Assembly: GCF_000422965.1 (NCBI RefSeq)
Contig: NZ_AUHB01000015.1
Location: forward strand, 1-64,000
Length of the DNA stretch: 64,000 nucleotides
Direction of reading: 5' to 3'
DNA from: Pleomorphomonas oryzae DSM 16300
Lineage (GTDB): Bacteria > Pseudomonadota > Alphaproteobacteria > Rhizobiales > Pleomorphomonadaceae
The translations under genes were made by a program, and so were the position numbers. How positions within the stretch are numbered: position 1 is the first letter of the stretch; each line of letters starts with the position of its first letter. A model generated the notes under the pieces. That model ran no database searches. It was not told where the DNA came from and saw only the letters and a list, made by a program, of their open reading frames with translations. Positions 45,820 through 55,055 of the stretch are shown here, one piece after another.

Positions 45820-46293
45820 ATGAAAGCCGCTGTTCTTGCCATGGCGGGTCTTGCCGCCCTTTCGGTCGGCGCCCGCGCTGACGACCGCATCTGGCTGGGG
45901 CTCGACTACGAAAGCGGCGCCTCGCTTGTTTATGGCGTGCCGGAAAGCGACGACGCGCCGATCGCTTTCGTCTGCGAGCTGCCGGCGCGCGAGCTGATCA
46001 TGGACCTGTCGCTCGGCGAGGCGTTCCAGCCGCGCTCGGGCAAGGTCAACGTGAAGATCACCGCCCCGCCGACGACGGACAGCCTGGCACTGGGCGGCGA
46101 GGTGCAGGTGTCCGAGGAAATCGGCGATGTCATTCTTGAGGCGCGCGGCCGCCTCACGCCACAGCTGTCGAACATGCTCGCCAAGGGCAAGGAGCTGATC
46201 ATCGCCATCGGTGAGGAGAAGCGGACTTTCCCGCTCACCGGCGCGTCGGAGGCGATGCGTCCGCTCAGCAGCGCCTGCGGTGAGCCGAAGTAG
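45820..46293 (+). CDS. Secreted hypothetical protein
   Basis: 157 residues with a signal peptide (MKAAVLAMAGLAALSVGARA). The mature protein is beta-rich by pattern, with GLDYESGASLVYGVPES and FPLTGASEAMRPLSSACGEP at the end. Probably periplasmic. I do not recognise a family. CCAAGGAA precedes the ATG. Confidence 0.75.
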   Translation: MKAAVLAMAGLAALSVGARADDRIWLGLDYESGASLVYGVPESDDAPIAFVCELPARELIMDLSLGEAFQPRSGKVNVKITAPPTTDSLALGGEVQVSEEIGDVILEARGRLTPQLSNMLAKGKELIIAIGEEKRTFPLTGASEAMRPLSSACGEPK

Positions 46294-46300
46294 CCGCCGT

Positions 46301-46678
46301 TCAGTCGGATTGACGCTGCGAGAACGCCCGTGCGGCCATCAGCACCGGCATCAGGGCCAGGCCCAGGGGCGTCAGCGTATAGTCTACGCGCGGCGGCTGC
46401 TCGCCGAAATCATGCCGGGAGATCAGGCCGTCGTTCTCCAACTGCCGCAGATGCTGCGTCAGCATCTTCTGCGAGACGCCCTCGATATCGCGCAGCAGCT
46501 CGGAGCTACGTAGCGACGGTGCGGCGAACAGGCGGAACAGGATGGGCAGCTTCCAGCGCCCGCCGAGCATGCGCAGCACCCGGGCGACATGCGCTGCCGA
46601 TCCGTCCGGCCCCAGGCAGGTCGCCCGGTCCTCCAGCTCTACAGGCACTTTAAAGTGCGTAATTGCCTCGCTCGTCAT
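46301..46678 (-). CDS. HxlR-family transcriptional regulator
   Basis: 125 residues. The winged helix has VLRMLGGRWKLPILFRL, SELLRDIEGVSQKMLTQHLRQLE and RVDYTLTPLGLAL. Cys21 near the N-terminus could be a redox or aldehyde sensor as in some HxlR proteins. It is divergent from the SDR gene 41 bp away, which it probably controls. Confidence 0.9.
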   Translation of the reverse strand: MTSEAITHFKVPVELEDRATCLGPDGSAAHVARVLRMLGGRWKLPILFRLFAAPSLRSSELLRDIEGVSQKMLTQHLRQLENDGLISRHDFGEQPPRVDYTLTPLGLALMPVLMAARAFSQRQSD

Positions 46679-46719
46679 TGCCGTTTCCTATCGGTGCCGC
46701 ATCTCGGCATGAGGAATAG

Positions 46720-47529
46720 ATGATGGATTTGCAGCTTGAGGGAAAGGTTGCGCTGGTCACTGGCAGCAGCAAAGGCATCGGCGAAGGCATCGCCCGGGGG
46801 CTGGCGTTCGAGGGTGCCGTGGTGATCGTCCACGGCCGCGACCGGGCCAAGACCGAGGCCGTGGCCAGCGACATCGTCGCCAGCGGCGGGCGGGCGCAGG
46901 CGGTGGTTGGCGATCTCACCGTCGACGACGAGGTGGCGCGTTTGATCGAGGCGGCGCAAGCCGCCGGGCCGGTGGAAATCCTCGTCAACAATGCTGGCGG
47001 TGCCGGTCCGGCGGAGGATTGGTCCGCGACGCGGCCGGAAAGCTGGGCCGCCGGCTACGACCGCAACGTGCTCGCGGCCGTGCGGGTAACCACCGCCCTG
47101 CTGCCGGCCATGCGGCGGGCGAAATGGGGGCGGATCGTCAACATTTCCAGCCTGGCGGCGCTGATGGCACCGGCCGCCCGGCCCGACTACGGGGCGGCCA
47201 AGGCGGCGATGCTGGCGATGACCGCCTCGCTCGCCAAGGCGGTGGCAACAGACGGTATCACCGTCAACACCGTCTCGCCCGGCACCATCCATAGCGACAG
47301 CCTGGACCGGGCTTTCCGCAAAGCGGCGGTCGAGCGAGGCCTGGCGCCCGACGCGCCCTGGGCGGAAGTCGAGGCAGCGGTGCTGCCGCTGTTCGCCGCC
47401 GTGCCGCTCAGGCGGGTCGGTACGCTCGCCGAAATCGCCGACGCGGTGGCCTTCCTCGTCAGCCCGCGGGCGGGCTACATCACCGGTGTGAACCTGAGGC
47501 TTGATGGCGGCCTTTGGCCAGGGTTCTAG
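46720..47529 (+). CDS. SDR-family oxidoreductase
   Basis: 269 residues. TGSSKGIGEG is the cofactor motif, NNAGG at about 89, catalytic Ser in NISSLAAL, and YGAAKAAM holds Tyr and Lys. It ends with SPRAGYITGVNLRLDGG. Substrate unknown. GAGGAA precedes the ATG. Confidence 0.9.
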   Translation: MMDLQLEGKVALVTGSSKGIGEGIARGLAFEGAVVIVHGRDRAKTEAVASDIVASGGRAQAVVGDLTVDDEVARLIEAAQAAGPVEILVNNAGGAGPAEDWSATRPESWAAGYDRNVLAAVRVTTALLPAMRRAKWGRIVNISSLAALMAPAARPDYGAAKAAMLAMTASLAKAVATDGITVNTVSPGTIHSDSLDRAFRKAAVERGLAPDAPWAEVEAAVLPLFAAVPLRRVGTLAEIADAVAFLVSPRAGYITGVNLRLDGGLWPGF

Positions 47530-47689
47530 AAGCCTGGCGGCAAACCAAGCGAAGTGACCGGGCGGTCGGCCTCTGTGTTGAGCGTGGCTGTAGCCGGGGT
47601 ATCGTGCTTTCTTGCAGAAAAGACCAATCCCTCGGCGGAAACGACATCCGCATTTAGAATGATATACTATTGATGCACTACTTCTTTCT

Positions 47690-47715
47690 GGAACATAGAT
47701 CATACTCGCCCAGTT
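47690..47715 (+). promoter_or_regulatory. Candidate EcfG-type (general stress) promoter
   Basis: GGAAC at 47690-47694 and AGTT at 47712-47715 are 17 bp apart, close to the rhizobial general stress consensus GGAAC-N16/17-CGTT. It lies 60 bp before the TIGR02391-like gene. Confidence 0.4.
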
Positions 47716-47776
47716 AATTCATTGTCCGATTAGAATGTATTCAGTCGCGGGCGGCTTCAGCCAAAGCGAGAAAAAC

Positions 47777-48577
47777 ATGACGACATTTACCCAGTATCAG
47801 TTGGAAGCCATTGCTGGTGCGCTGGGGGATACGCCCGGCGGCCTCACCGAAGGCGAGATTTCGGCGCTGCTCGAAACAGCCAGTATCCCCGATCCCGACG
47901 CCGGCCTGGAGACGAGACAGCGCCTGTTCAGCGCCTTTGCCGACGTTCAGACGACGCGTAACGATCGCACGCATATCTTGGCCTTCATCTCCACCGCCTT
48001 GAGGCCCGAGCGCTTCGCCCGGGAGCCGGAGCGCTTCGAGACGATGCGCGTCAATATCAACCGCGCCTTGGCTTTGGCCGGCCTGACGATCAGCGAGGAG
48101 GGCAAGCTGGAGGCGATGCGGGCGGCGACCAAGCTCAGCGAGGCCGCCAAGCGGGCGCGCGAGCTGCGCGCCGATCTCACCTATCGCGGTGCTCATCCCG
48201 AGGTGATGCGCTACTGCCAGCAAGAACTCTTGGTCGACAACTACGTCCTCGCTGTGCAGGAGGCGGTAAAAGGCATTGCTGACAAGATCCGCCGCCGCAC
48301 CGGCCTCAACGACGACGGCGCTCGCCTCGTCGATCAGGCCTTCGCGGGCGATCCGCCTCTTCTTGCGATCAACTCGCTCGCCAACGAGGGGCATGTTGGC
48401 GAGCAGAAGGGATTTACCAGCCTGCTCAAGGGCGTGTTTGGCATGTTCAATGATCCGGCAGACAGCGAGCCAAGGCCGCACTGGCACATGACCCGGAACG
48501 ACGCGGAGGATCTCCTCAGTCTCATTTCGCTGATCCACCGGCGGATCGACGCGGCCAGCATGCCGCAGTTGATGTGA
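47777..48577 (+). CDS. TIGR02391/Ymh-family protein
   Basis: 266 residues. The C-terminal half (about 140-260: CQQELLVDNYVLAVQEAVKG, GLNDDGARLVDQAF, GFTSLLKGVFGMFNDP, DAEDLLSLISLIHRRID) fits the TIGR02391 family. Members often occur near restriction or defence genes; the activity is not established. Here it stands alone behind an AT-rich upstream region. Confidence 0.8.
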   Translation: MTTFTQYQLEAIAGALGDTPGGLTEGEISALLETASIPDPDAGLETRQRLFSAFADVQTTRNDRTHILAFISTALRPERFAREPERFETMRVNINRALALAGLTISEEGKLEAMRAATKLSEAAKRARELRADLTYRGAHPEVMRYCQQELLVDNYVLAVQEAVKGIADKIRRRTGLNDDGARLVDQAFAGDPPLLAINSLANEGHVGEQKGFTSLLKGVFGMFNDPADSEPRPHWHMTRNDAEDLLSLISLIHRRIDAASMPQLM

Positions 48578-48581
48578 GCAT

Positions 48582-49622
48582 TCAGCAGCAGTCGGCGGCG
48601 CCTTCGTCATCCGGCGACGCGCCGCCCGAACAGTTGAAAGGACCAAAGTGGGTGGAGCGGTCGCCGAACACCCGGAAATGCCGGCCGAACCGACTGCCGC
48701 CGATCATGGCGGCGGTGTTGCCGCAGACCAACATGGGCTTGCCGGCGATGAAGCTGTGATGGTCGTCGAGCGCGAAGCGGTGCGGATGGTTCGGCAGCGT
48801 GCCGAGATAGGTCGCCACCTGGCCGTAGTCCTCGCAGATATCTTCAAGCCCATCGACCTTGAGGGCGCGCACCTTGATCGACCAGAAGGTCGTCGGCCCC
48901 ACCAGAAGCTCGGCATAGGGGTGGCTGATGGCGATCTGACTGCGCCTGACAATGCGGTAGTCCGGCCAGCCGACCTGGCGCATGAGACGGCGGAAATCCT
49001 CAACATAGAGGGCACCACCCAGGCACTCGCCGATGAGCAGTGGGTCGGATGCGACTTCGTCCGGCAGGCGGCGGCTGGCAAACACATCGGAGAATAGGAG
49101 TTCGCCGCCCGGCTTGAGCACCCGATGGATCTCTGAAAACACCCGGTGCTTGTCAATGGCAAGGTTGATGGCGCAGTTGGAGATGACCACATCGACGCTT
49201 TCCTTGGCGATGCCGAGGGTGGCGAGGTCTTCGAAGGTTCCTTCCAGGAATGTGATGTTAGACTTGGCATGACCGAAGGCGCGAGCCTGGGCGGCCTGAT
49301 GCTTGCGGCCGATGGCGAGTTGCTCCGGTGTCATGTCGACGCCGACGGCTCGCCCCGCTTCGCCCACCAGGGCGGAGACCATGTAGAGGTCCCGCCCGGC
49401 GCCGCAGCCAAGATCGAGAACGGTACAGCCGTCGACATCGTCGGGGATGGGCGAGCCGCAGCCATAGAAGCGGGCTGAAATCTCCGGGTCGATCTGGCGC
49501 AGGATGGCCTGGTGGACAGGGGACAAGGCTTCCGTCGAGCAGCAGGCCGCGGTCTTGAGATCGTGAGACCCTTGCAAATCCTTGCCATAATAGGCCCGAA
49601 CGGCGGCCGTTGCCTTGTCCAT
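48582..49622 (-). CDS. arsM: Arsenite methyltransferase
   Basis: 346 residues. The SAM-binding motif is VLDLGCGAGRDLYMVSAL (about 67-84). The Cys set of ArsM enzymes is present: AACC near the N-terminus, ISNCAINL and GECLGGAL. It converts arsenite to methylated, partly volatile arsenicals in the cytoplasm. The C-terminus is Cys-rich (FNCSGGAS, ADCC). GGAGG with a 5-nt spacer supports the ATG at 49622. No other ars gene is close, so its regulation is unclear. Confidence 0.9.
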   Translation of the reverse strand: MDKATAAVRAYYGKDLQGSHDLKTAACCSTEALSPVHQAILRQIDPEISARFYGCGSPIPDDVDGCTVLDLGCGAGRDLYMVSALVGEAGRAVGVDMTPEQLAIGRKHQAAQARAFGHAKSNITFLEGTFEDLATLGIAKESVDVVISNCAINLAIDKHRVFSEIHRVLKPGGELLFSDVFASRRLPDEVASDPLLIGECLGGALYVEDFRRLMRQVGWPDYRIVRRSQIAISHPYAELLVGPTTFWSIKVRALKVDGLEDICEDYGQVATYLGTLPNHPHRFALDDHHSFIAGKPMLVCGNTAAMIGGSRFGRHFRVFGDRSTHFGPFNCSGGASPDDEGAADCC

Positions 49623-49843
49623 CATGCCCTCCAGGCCCACTTCACAAAGAAGGTCTCATTCGGGAGCATGGCGCCGATCGGGGCGGAGGTCTGTCAGAAA
49701 GAGGACAGGAAAAGAAAAGGAAAGTCGGCTGGGTGACTCAGTCGGACCGGACGGTGGGAAGCCTTCCGGAGGGACCTGGCTGCTCGGTTTATCCTACCCG
49801 AGGCGCTTACGCCCCGGAGATGAAGCAGTCTGATGGATCGGTG

Positions 49844-50296
49844 CTAAAGCTTCAGTTTCATGCCTTCGTGGCTCGCTTCGAAGCCTAGCCGTGCATAGAA
49901 GGCGTGGGCGCGGGTGCGGCTCTTGTCAGTGGTGAGTTGAGCGAAGCCGCAGCCACGGGCACGGCACTCGGCGATGGCCCATTCGAGCATGGTGCGACCG
50001 ATGCCGACGCCACGGCGAGCCCGGGCAACGCGGACGCTCTCGAAGAGGGCACGCCACTGGCCCATGCGCGATAGGCCGGGGATGAAGGTGATTTGCAGGC
50101 AGCCGACCACCGCTCTGCCATCGTCGGCCACGATGAGCAACTGGTTCTCATCGCTGGAAATCGCGTCGAAGGCTGCGACATAGCCTTGGTGGAGTGGAAT
50201 TCGCGGGTCTTCGCGCGTGCTGCCGAGATCGTCATCGGCGAGAAGACCGACGATCGCCGGCAGGTCTTCGCGTGTTGCCACTCTGATTTCAATCAT
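49844..50296 (-). CDS. GNAT-family N-acetyltransferase
   Basis: 150 residues. RVARARRGVGIGRTMLEWAI (about 98-117) is the acetyl-CoA pyrophosphate loop, and AHAFYARLGFEASHEGMKL the closing motif. The acceptor is unknown. The conserved fold begins at MIEIRVATRED, so the ATG at 50296 is used. Confidence 0.88.
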   Translation of the reverse strand: MIEIRVATREDLPAIVGLLADDDLGSTREDPRIPLHQGYVAAFDAISSDENQLLIVADDGRAVVGCLQITFIPGLSRMGQWRALFESVRVARARRGVGIGRTMLEWAIAECRARGCGFAQLTTDKSRTRAHAFYARLGFEASHEGMKLKL

Positions 50297-50736
50297 GATG
50301 CCCGTTTCCCTGGTTCGAACTTGCATAATGCATGGGGGCCTGCCGCGTCACGGCGGGAAACGGCGGAAAGGATGACGTCCCGGTTGGTTGGTGCGCCTCA
50401 TGATCTTTCGGCGCACCAGACCGGCGTTCGGCTTGGTTGAGGCTCGGATTTAGCCGACACAAATTTATTCGCGACGTCGGGAACAACTATTCTCCTCCCG
50501 AGTTTAGCGCGATGGAGCCAGGTAAAAGAGGCGGGTAAATATTTCCTGATAATCCTCCGGCTTCGATTATTGCAATCAATGACGATGGTTACGGAAAAAT
50601 GCGTATAATTTAAGTATGACTTAAAGAGCTATGCTCCAGAGGCATAGCAATCGGGAGTTATATTTCTTGATATTCTTCACGTTAGTGTTATCTTTTCCGG
50701 GCAGTGTTGCGTCGAACATGTTTGGGAGGATGTGTC
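50297..50736 (+). other. Intergenic region with candidate stress promoter
   Basis: No gene seen. GGAAC (50480-50484) and AGTT (50501-50504), 16 bp apart, resemble an EcfG-type promoter. A TATAAT hexamer lies near 50605 in an AT-rich stretch before the gene at 50737, and ATGCTCC/GGCATAGC-type short repeats follow it. Confidence 0.45.
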
Positions 50737-51183
50737 ATGAACGTCACCGAAGTGTCTTTCGTCGCAGCGGCCGCTGCAGCGGCGAACGGAAAGGCTTTGC
50801 CGGCCATTGGCCAGACGCCGGCGCGCTATGCCGGTCACGCCTTTGAGACAGGTGCTGATGCGCCTGATCGCCCAGGTGTTTTCGTCCTGACCACCCAGCT
50901 GTCCGGCCGTGCTCATCCGGTGTATGTCGGCGAGAGCGACTCTATAATCGTGGCCGTTTCGGCCATTATGGCCGCCAACCCCATCCTGAAGCGGCTCACC
51001 GCAGGCGTCTTTTGGAAGGTGTCGCCTTTTGCTCTCGACCGGAGGCATCTCGTCGAGGAATTGGTGGAAGAATATCAGCCGCATTTCAATGCGGTGGCCG
51101 AGGCCGAGAAGCATACGTCCGAGCATTTGTCCGACCGGGATGACTGGGTGCGCGATCCCCTCGAGTTGATTGCGCGCTTCTGA
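50737..51183 (+). CDS. Hypothetical protein, possibly a degenerate GIY-YIG fold
   Basis: 148 residues. The order of PGVFVLTTQL, VYVGESDSI and HLVEELVEEYQPHFN resembles the GIY, YIG and E..LI..YxPxxN blocks of GIY-YIG nucleases. The Arg normally after YVG.S.N is missing (IIVAVSAI), so nuclease activity is doubtful. GGGAGGA precedes the ATG. Function unknown. Confidence 0.6.
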   Translation: MNVTEVSFVAAAAAAANGKALPAIGQTPARYAGHAFETGADAPDRPGVFVLTTQLSGRAHPVYVGESDSIIVAVSAIMAANPILKRLTAGVFWKVSPFALDRRHLVEELVEEYQPHFNAVAEAEKHTSEHLSDRDDWVRDPLELIARF

Positions 51184-51221
51184 TCGGTCGTCGGTCCGAT
51201 TGATAGGGACCGCAACGTAAA

Positions 51222-51257
51222 GGGCCTCGAACCGCGGCGGTTCGAGGCCCCTTCTTT
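51222..51257. terminator. Strong bidirectional terminator
   Basis: GGGCCTCGAACCG (51222-51234) and CGGTTCGAGGCCC (51238-51250) form a perfect 13-bp stem, followed by CTTCTTT and preceded on the other side by AAAG. It lies between the converging gene at 50737 and the hydrolase gene at 51277. Confidence 0.85.
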
Positions 51258-51276
51258 ATGCAAGCGAGAACGTAAG

Positions 51277-51933
51277 TCAGCCTTCGTTTGGCTGCATGGC
51301 AAGACGCATGTCGAGATAGCGGCCGCAGTGGTCGATCAGCTCATCAATCTTCTGCTCGAAGAAGTGGTTGGCGCCTTCGATGATCTTGTGATCGATGACG
51401 ATACCCTTCTGGGCCTTCAGCTTATCCACCAGGGTCTGCACATCCTTCTGCGGCACGACCTTGTCGATGTCGCCATGAATGATCAGACCCGAGGAGGGGC
51501 AGGGGGCCAGGAAGGAGAAATCATTGAGGTTGGCCGGCGGGGCGATCGAGATGAAGCCCTCGATTTCCGGGCGGCGCATCAGAAGCTGCATGCCGATCCA
51601 GGCACCGAAGTCGAAACCGGCCACCCAGCAAAAGCGGGCCTCCGGATGGATCGACTGCACCCAGTCGAGCGCCGAGGCGGCATCCGACAGTTCGCCCGAG
51701 CCATGATCGAACTGACCTTGGCTGCGGCCGACACCGCGGAAGTTGAAGCGCAACACGGCAAAGCCGCGCTCCTTGAACATGTAGAACAGCCGATAGGCTA
51801 TCTGGTTGTTCATGGTGCCGCCGAATTCCGGATGCGGATGCAATATCATGGCGATCGGCGCGTTCCGCACGGTGGCCGGCTGGTAACGGCCTTCGATGCG
51901 CCCAGCAGGGCCGTTGAAGATCACTTCGGGCAT
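51277..51933 (-). CDS. Alpha/beta hydrolase associated with the suf locus
   Basis: 218 residues. HPHPEFGGTMNN is the oxyanion region, GFDFGAWIG the nucleophile elbow (with Asp at the usual Ser position: G-F-D-F-G), and GANHFFEQKIDEL the His. I recall nearly identical proteins beside suf genes in rhizobial genomes. GAGGA before the ATG at 51933 decides the start over 51975. It is divergent from the cysteine desulfurase gene. Confidence 0.85.
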   Translation of the reverse strand: MPEVIFNGPAGRIEGRYQPATVRNAPIAMILHPHPEFGGTMNNQIAYRLFYMFKERGFAVLRFNFRGVGRSQGQFDHGSGELSDAASALDWVQSIHPEARFCWVAGFDFGAWIGMQLLMRRPEIEGFISIAPPANLNDFSFLAPCPSSGLIIHGDIDKVVPQKDVQTLVDKLKAQKGIVIDHKIIEGANHFFEQKIDELIDHCGRYLDMRLAMQPNEG

Positions 51934-52019
51934 GTTGTCCTCGATCTCGACTTTTCCTGGCGCCGTTGCCGTCATCGGCAGGGGCCGTCGTATTGACGCG
52001 GGAAAGGTCTGGTCCTAGA

Positions 52020-52036
52020 TTTAGAATGACTCAAAA
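52020..52036. promoter_or_regulatory. Candidate Irr box (ICE-like) in the suf divergent region
   Basis: TTTAGAATGACTCAAAA differs at only two positions from the ICE-type palindrome recognised by Irr in rhizobia (TTTAGAATGATTCTAAA as I recall it). It lies between the divergent hydrolase and cysteine desulfurase genes, the place expected for iron control of suf. Confidence 0.5.
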
Positions 52037-52181
52037 CTGATGCAAGCACTGCATCGTTTCGGCTTGTGCGCTTGCACTGGACCGCCGGCCGGTCCGGCGT
52101 CAAGAAAAATCGCATCTCCGAGCATTGTTGAGCGGCCCGAGGCCGATCTGGCAGGCCAAAAGCAGATAGTATAGTGAACGC

Positions 52182-52199
52182 AACGATCGGCCGATCGTT
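52182..52199. promoter_or_regulatory. Perfect 18-bp palindrome upstream of the desulfurase gene
   Basis: AACGATCGG joined to CCGATCGTT is an exact inverted repeat without spacer. It lies 28 bp before the start codon and just after TATAGT, which could be a -10 box, so a bound dimer would block initiation. The regulator is unknown. Confidence 0.5.
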
Positions 52200-52227
52200 C
52201 CGGACGGCTGTCGATAATGGGGTAGGC

Positions 52228-53403
52228 ATGGCGGAGGCGCGGCTTTATTTCGACTGGAACGCTGGGGCGCCCATGAAGGCGACCGCCCGGGCGCGCCTTG
52301 TCGATCTCATCGACCGCGCCGGCAACAGTTCGTCGGTGCATGCCGAAGGGCGGGCGGCGCGCTCAGTCGTGGAGGGCGCCCGTCGCTCGGTGGCGCGGCT
52401 CTGTGGCGCCGAGGCGAAGGGCGTCACGTTCTGCTCGGGCGGAACGGAAGCCGCCAACACGGTGTTGACGCCGGATTGGACGTTGTTCGGCAAACCTTAC
52501 CACCTCGATCGGCTTCTGGTGTCGGCGGTCGAACATCCGGCCGTGGCGCGTGGTGGCCGCTTTCCAGCCGACCGTGTCGAGGTTATCCCTGTCGATGGTA
52601 ACGGCCTTGTCGATCTCGCCTTTATCGACCGGCGTCTCGCCGAACTCGCGGCGGAGGGCAAACGGGCGCTCGTGTCGGTGATGATGGCCAACAATGAGAC
52701 CGGCGTCATCGAACCGGTCAGCGAAGTGGCGCGGATGGCCCGTGCGCATGGCGCCGTCTTCCACACCGATGCCGTGCAGGCGGCCGGCAAGCTTCCGATC
52801 GATATCGAGGCGCTCGGAGTCGATGTGCTGACGCTCTCCGCCCACAAGATCGGTGGCGGGCAGGGGACCGGTGCCGTGGTGCGCAGCCGCAACGGATTCG
52901 CCTTCTCGCCGCTGATCACCGGCGGTGGCCAAGAGTCCTGGGCGCGCGCCGGCACGGAAAACGTCGCGGCCATCGGTGCCTTTGGCGCGGCGGCCGACGC
53001 GGCCCTTGCTGATCTTGCCGGCATGGCTGAGGTTGCGACGCGACGCGATCGTCTCGAGGCGATGATCCGGGATATCGTGCCGGACGTGACCATCTTCGGC
53101 GAGGATGTGTCCCGGCTGCCGAATACGCTGTCTTTTGCCGTACCGGGCGTTTCCGCTGAAACGACGGTCATTGCCTTCGATTTGGCCGGCGTGGCGCTAT
53201 CGTCGGGTTCGGCCTGTTCTTCGGGTAAGGTGACGGCGAGCCCGGTGCTGATGGCGATGGGCGTCGACCCCGCGCTCATCAAGGGCGGCCTCAGGGTATC
53301 GATCGGCCCGGAGACCACCGACGAGGAGATCACCCTCTTCGGTTTGCGGGCGCGCAACGTCTTCGCCGCTATGAAGAAACAACATGGGACCGCCGCAGCC
53401 TGA
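52228..53403 (+). CDS. Cysteine desulfurase, IscS/NifS type
   Basis: 391 residues. YFDWNAGAP opens the fold, SSVHAEGR follows, SAHKIGGGQGTGA holds the PLP Lys, and SSGSACSSGK the catalytic Cys. It takes sulfur from cysteine for cluster assembly. It precedes sufB by 82 bp and is the first gene of the rightward suf group, giving the locus two desulfurases with SufS. ATG 52228 is used; an in-frame GTG at 52174 is less likely because it lies in the palindrome region. Confidence 0.9.
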   Translation: MAEARLYFDWNAGAPMKATARARLVDLIDRAGNSSSVHAEGRAARSVVEGARRSVARLCGAEAKGVTFCSGGTEAANTVLTPDWTLFGKPYHLDRLLVSAVEHPAVARGGRFPADRVEVIPVDGNGLVDLAFIDRRLAELAAEGKRALVSVMMANNETGVIEPVSEVARMARAHGAVFHTDAVQAAGKLPIDIEALGVDVLTLSAHKIGGGQGTGAVVRSRNGFAFSPLITGGGQESWARAGTENVAAIGAFGAAADAALADLAGMAEVATRRDRLEAMIRDIVPDVTIFGEDVSRLPNTLSFAVPGVSAETTVIAFDLAGVALSSGSACSSGKVTASPVLMAMGVDPALIKGGLRVSIGPETTDEEITLFGLRARNVFAAMKKQHGTAAA

Positions 53404-53485
53404 GTGACTACCGGCCGCGAAAAAAAGCGACTACATTGAGGACAGATTTCCCACGGTCCTTGAAACCGCGTGGAAGGAGCGAGAG

Positions 53486-54961
53486 ATGGCAGCAGTTAAG
53501 GAGACGGTCGATCACGTCCTGTCGATCGACGTCGACAAATACAAGTATGGCTTCGTCAGCGACATCGAGTCGGATGTGGCGCCGAAGGGACTGGACGAGA
53601 GTACCGTCCGCTTCATTTCGGCCAAGAAGGACGAGCCGGAGTGGTTGACCGAATGGCGGCTCGAGGCGTTGCGCCGCTGGCGGACCATGGACGAGCCGAC
53701 CTGGGCGCGTGTTGACTATCCGCCCATCGACTTCCAGGATTTGCATTATTACTCGGCGCCGAAAAAGACAGCCGGTCCGAAGAGCCTCGACGAGGTCGAT
53801 CCGGCGCTGCTCGAGACCTACAAGAAGCTTGGCATTCCGCTGAAAGAGCAGGAAATCCTGGCTGGTGTCGAAAAGGGCGAACGGCTCGTCGCCGTTGATG
53901 CCGTGTTCGACAGCGTCTCGGTGGTCACCACCTTCAAGGCCGAGCTTGCCAAGCACGGCGTGATCTTCTGCCCAATTTCGGAAGCTGTGAAGACGCATCC
54001 GGAACTGGTGAAGAAGTATCTCGGTTCGGTCGTGCCGGTCAGCGACAACTTCTATGCAACGCTGAATTCGGCGGTGTTTTCAGACGGTTCCTTCGTCTAC
54101 GTGCCGAAGGGCGTGCGCTGCCCAATGGAGCTGTCGACCTATTTCCGCATCAACGAGAAGAACACCGGCCAGTTCGAGCGGACGCTGATCATCGCCGACG
54201 AGGGCGCCTACGTCTCCTATCTCGAGGGCTGCACCGCGCCGAGCCGCGACGAGAACCAGCTGCATGCCGCCGTGGTCGAACTGATTGCCCTCGACGATGC
54301 CGAGATCAAGTACTCCACCGTCCAGAACTGGTATCCGGGCGACTCGGAGGGCAAGGGTGGCGTCTTCAACTTCGTCACCAAGCGCGGCGATTGCCGCGGC
54401 AAGAACTCCAAGATCTCCTGGACGCAGGTGGAGACCGGCTCGGCCATCACCTGGAAATATCCGTCCTGCATCCTGCGCGGCGATAATTCGCGCGGCGAGT
54501 TCTACTCGATAGCCATCTCCAACGGCCGCCAGCAGGTCGATAGCGGCACCAAGATGATCCACATCGGCAAGAACACCTCGTCGAAGATCATCTCCAAGGG
54601 CATTTCGGCCGGCCGGTCCAGCAACACCTATCGCGGCTTGGTGTCCGTCGGCCGCAAGGCCTCCGGCGCCCGCAACTTCACCAACTGCGACAGTCTGCTC
54701 ATCGGCAACAAGTGCGGTGCACACACCGTGCCCTATATCGAGAGCAAGAATGCCTCGGCCATCGTCGAGCACGAAGCCACCACGTCGAAGATCTCCGACG
54801 ATCAGCTCTTCTACTGCCTGCAGCGCGGCCTGCCTCAGGAAGAAGCCATCGCCCTGATCGTCAACGGCTTCGTCAAGGACGTGCTGCAACAGCTGCCGAT
54901 GGAATTCATGGTGGAGACGCAAAAGCTGATCGGCATCAGCCTCGAAGGTAGCGTCGGCTAA
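53486..54961 (+). CDS. sufB: Fe-S cluster assembly scaffold SufB
   Basis: 491 residues, usual SufB length. The family core includes [39 protein letters not shown], and near the end [19 protein letters not shown] with the conserved Cys, then [15 protein letters not shown]. With SufC and SufD it builds clusters. GGAAGGAG precedes the ATG. Confidence 0.96.
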   Translation: MAAVKETVDHVLSIDVDKYKYGFVSDIESDVAPKGLDESTVRFISAKKDEPEWLTEWRLEALRRWRTMDEPTWARVDYPPIDFQDLHYYSAPKKTAGPKSLDEVDPALLETYKKLGIPLKEQEILAGVEKGERLVAVDAVFDSVSVVTTFKAELAKHGVIFCPISEAVKTHPELVKKYLGSVVPVSDNFYATLNSAVFSDGSFVYVPKGVRCPMELSTYFRINEKNTGQFERTLIIADEGAYVSYLEGCTAPSRDENQLHAAVVELIALDDAEIKYSTVQNWYPGDSEGKGGVFNFVTKRGDCRGKNSKISWTQVETGSAITWKYPSCILRGDNSRGEFYSIAISNGRQQVDSGTKMIHIGKNTSSKIISKGISAGRSSNTYRGLVSVGRKASGARNFTNCDSLLIGNKCGAHTVPYIESKNASAIVEHEATTSKISDDQLFYCLQRGLPQEEAIALIVNGFVKDVLQQLPMEFMVETQKLIGISLEGSVG

Positions 54962-55055
54962 GTTTGCTGGGCGCGCCCACGCGCTCTTCTCTCAAATTAA
55001 CGACAACGAGCCTCCGCCATGGGCGTCGAGGCCAAACGGACGACAGGACAAGACC

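Noticed and set aside
52174-52227. Upstream GTG start for the cysteine desulfurase
   Set aside because: It would put the perfect palindrome inside the coding region and add 18 residues outside the conserved fold.
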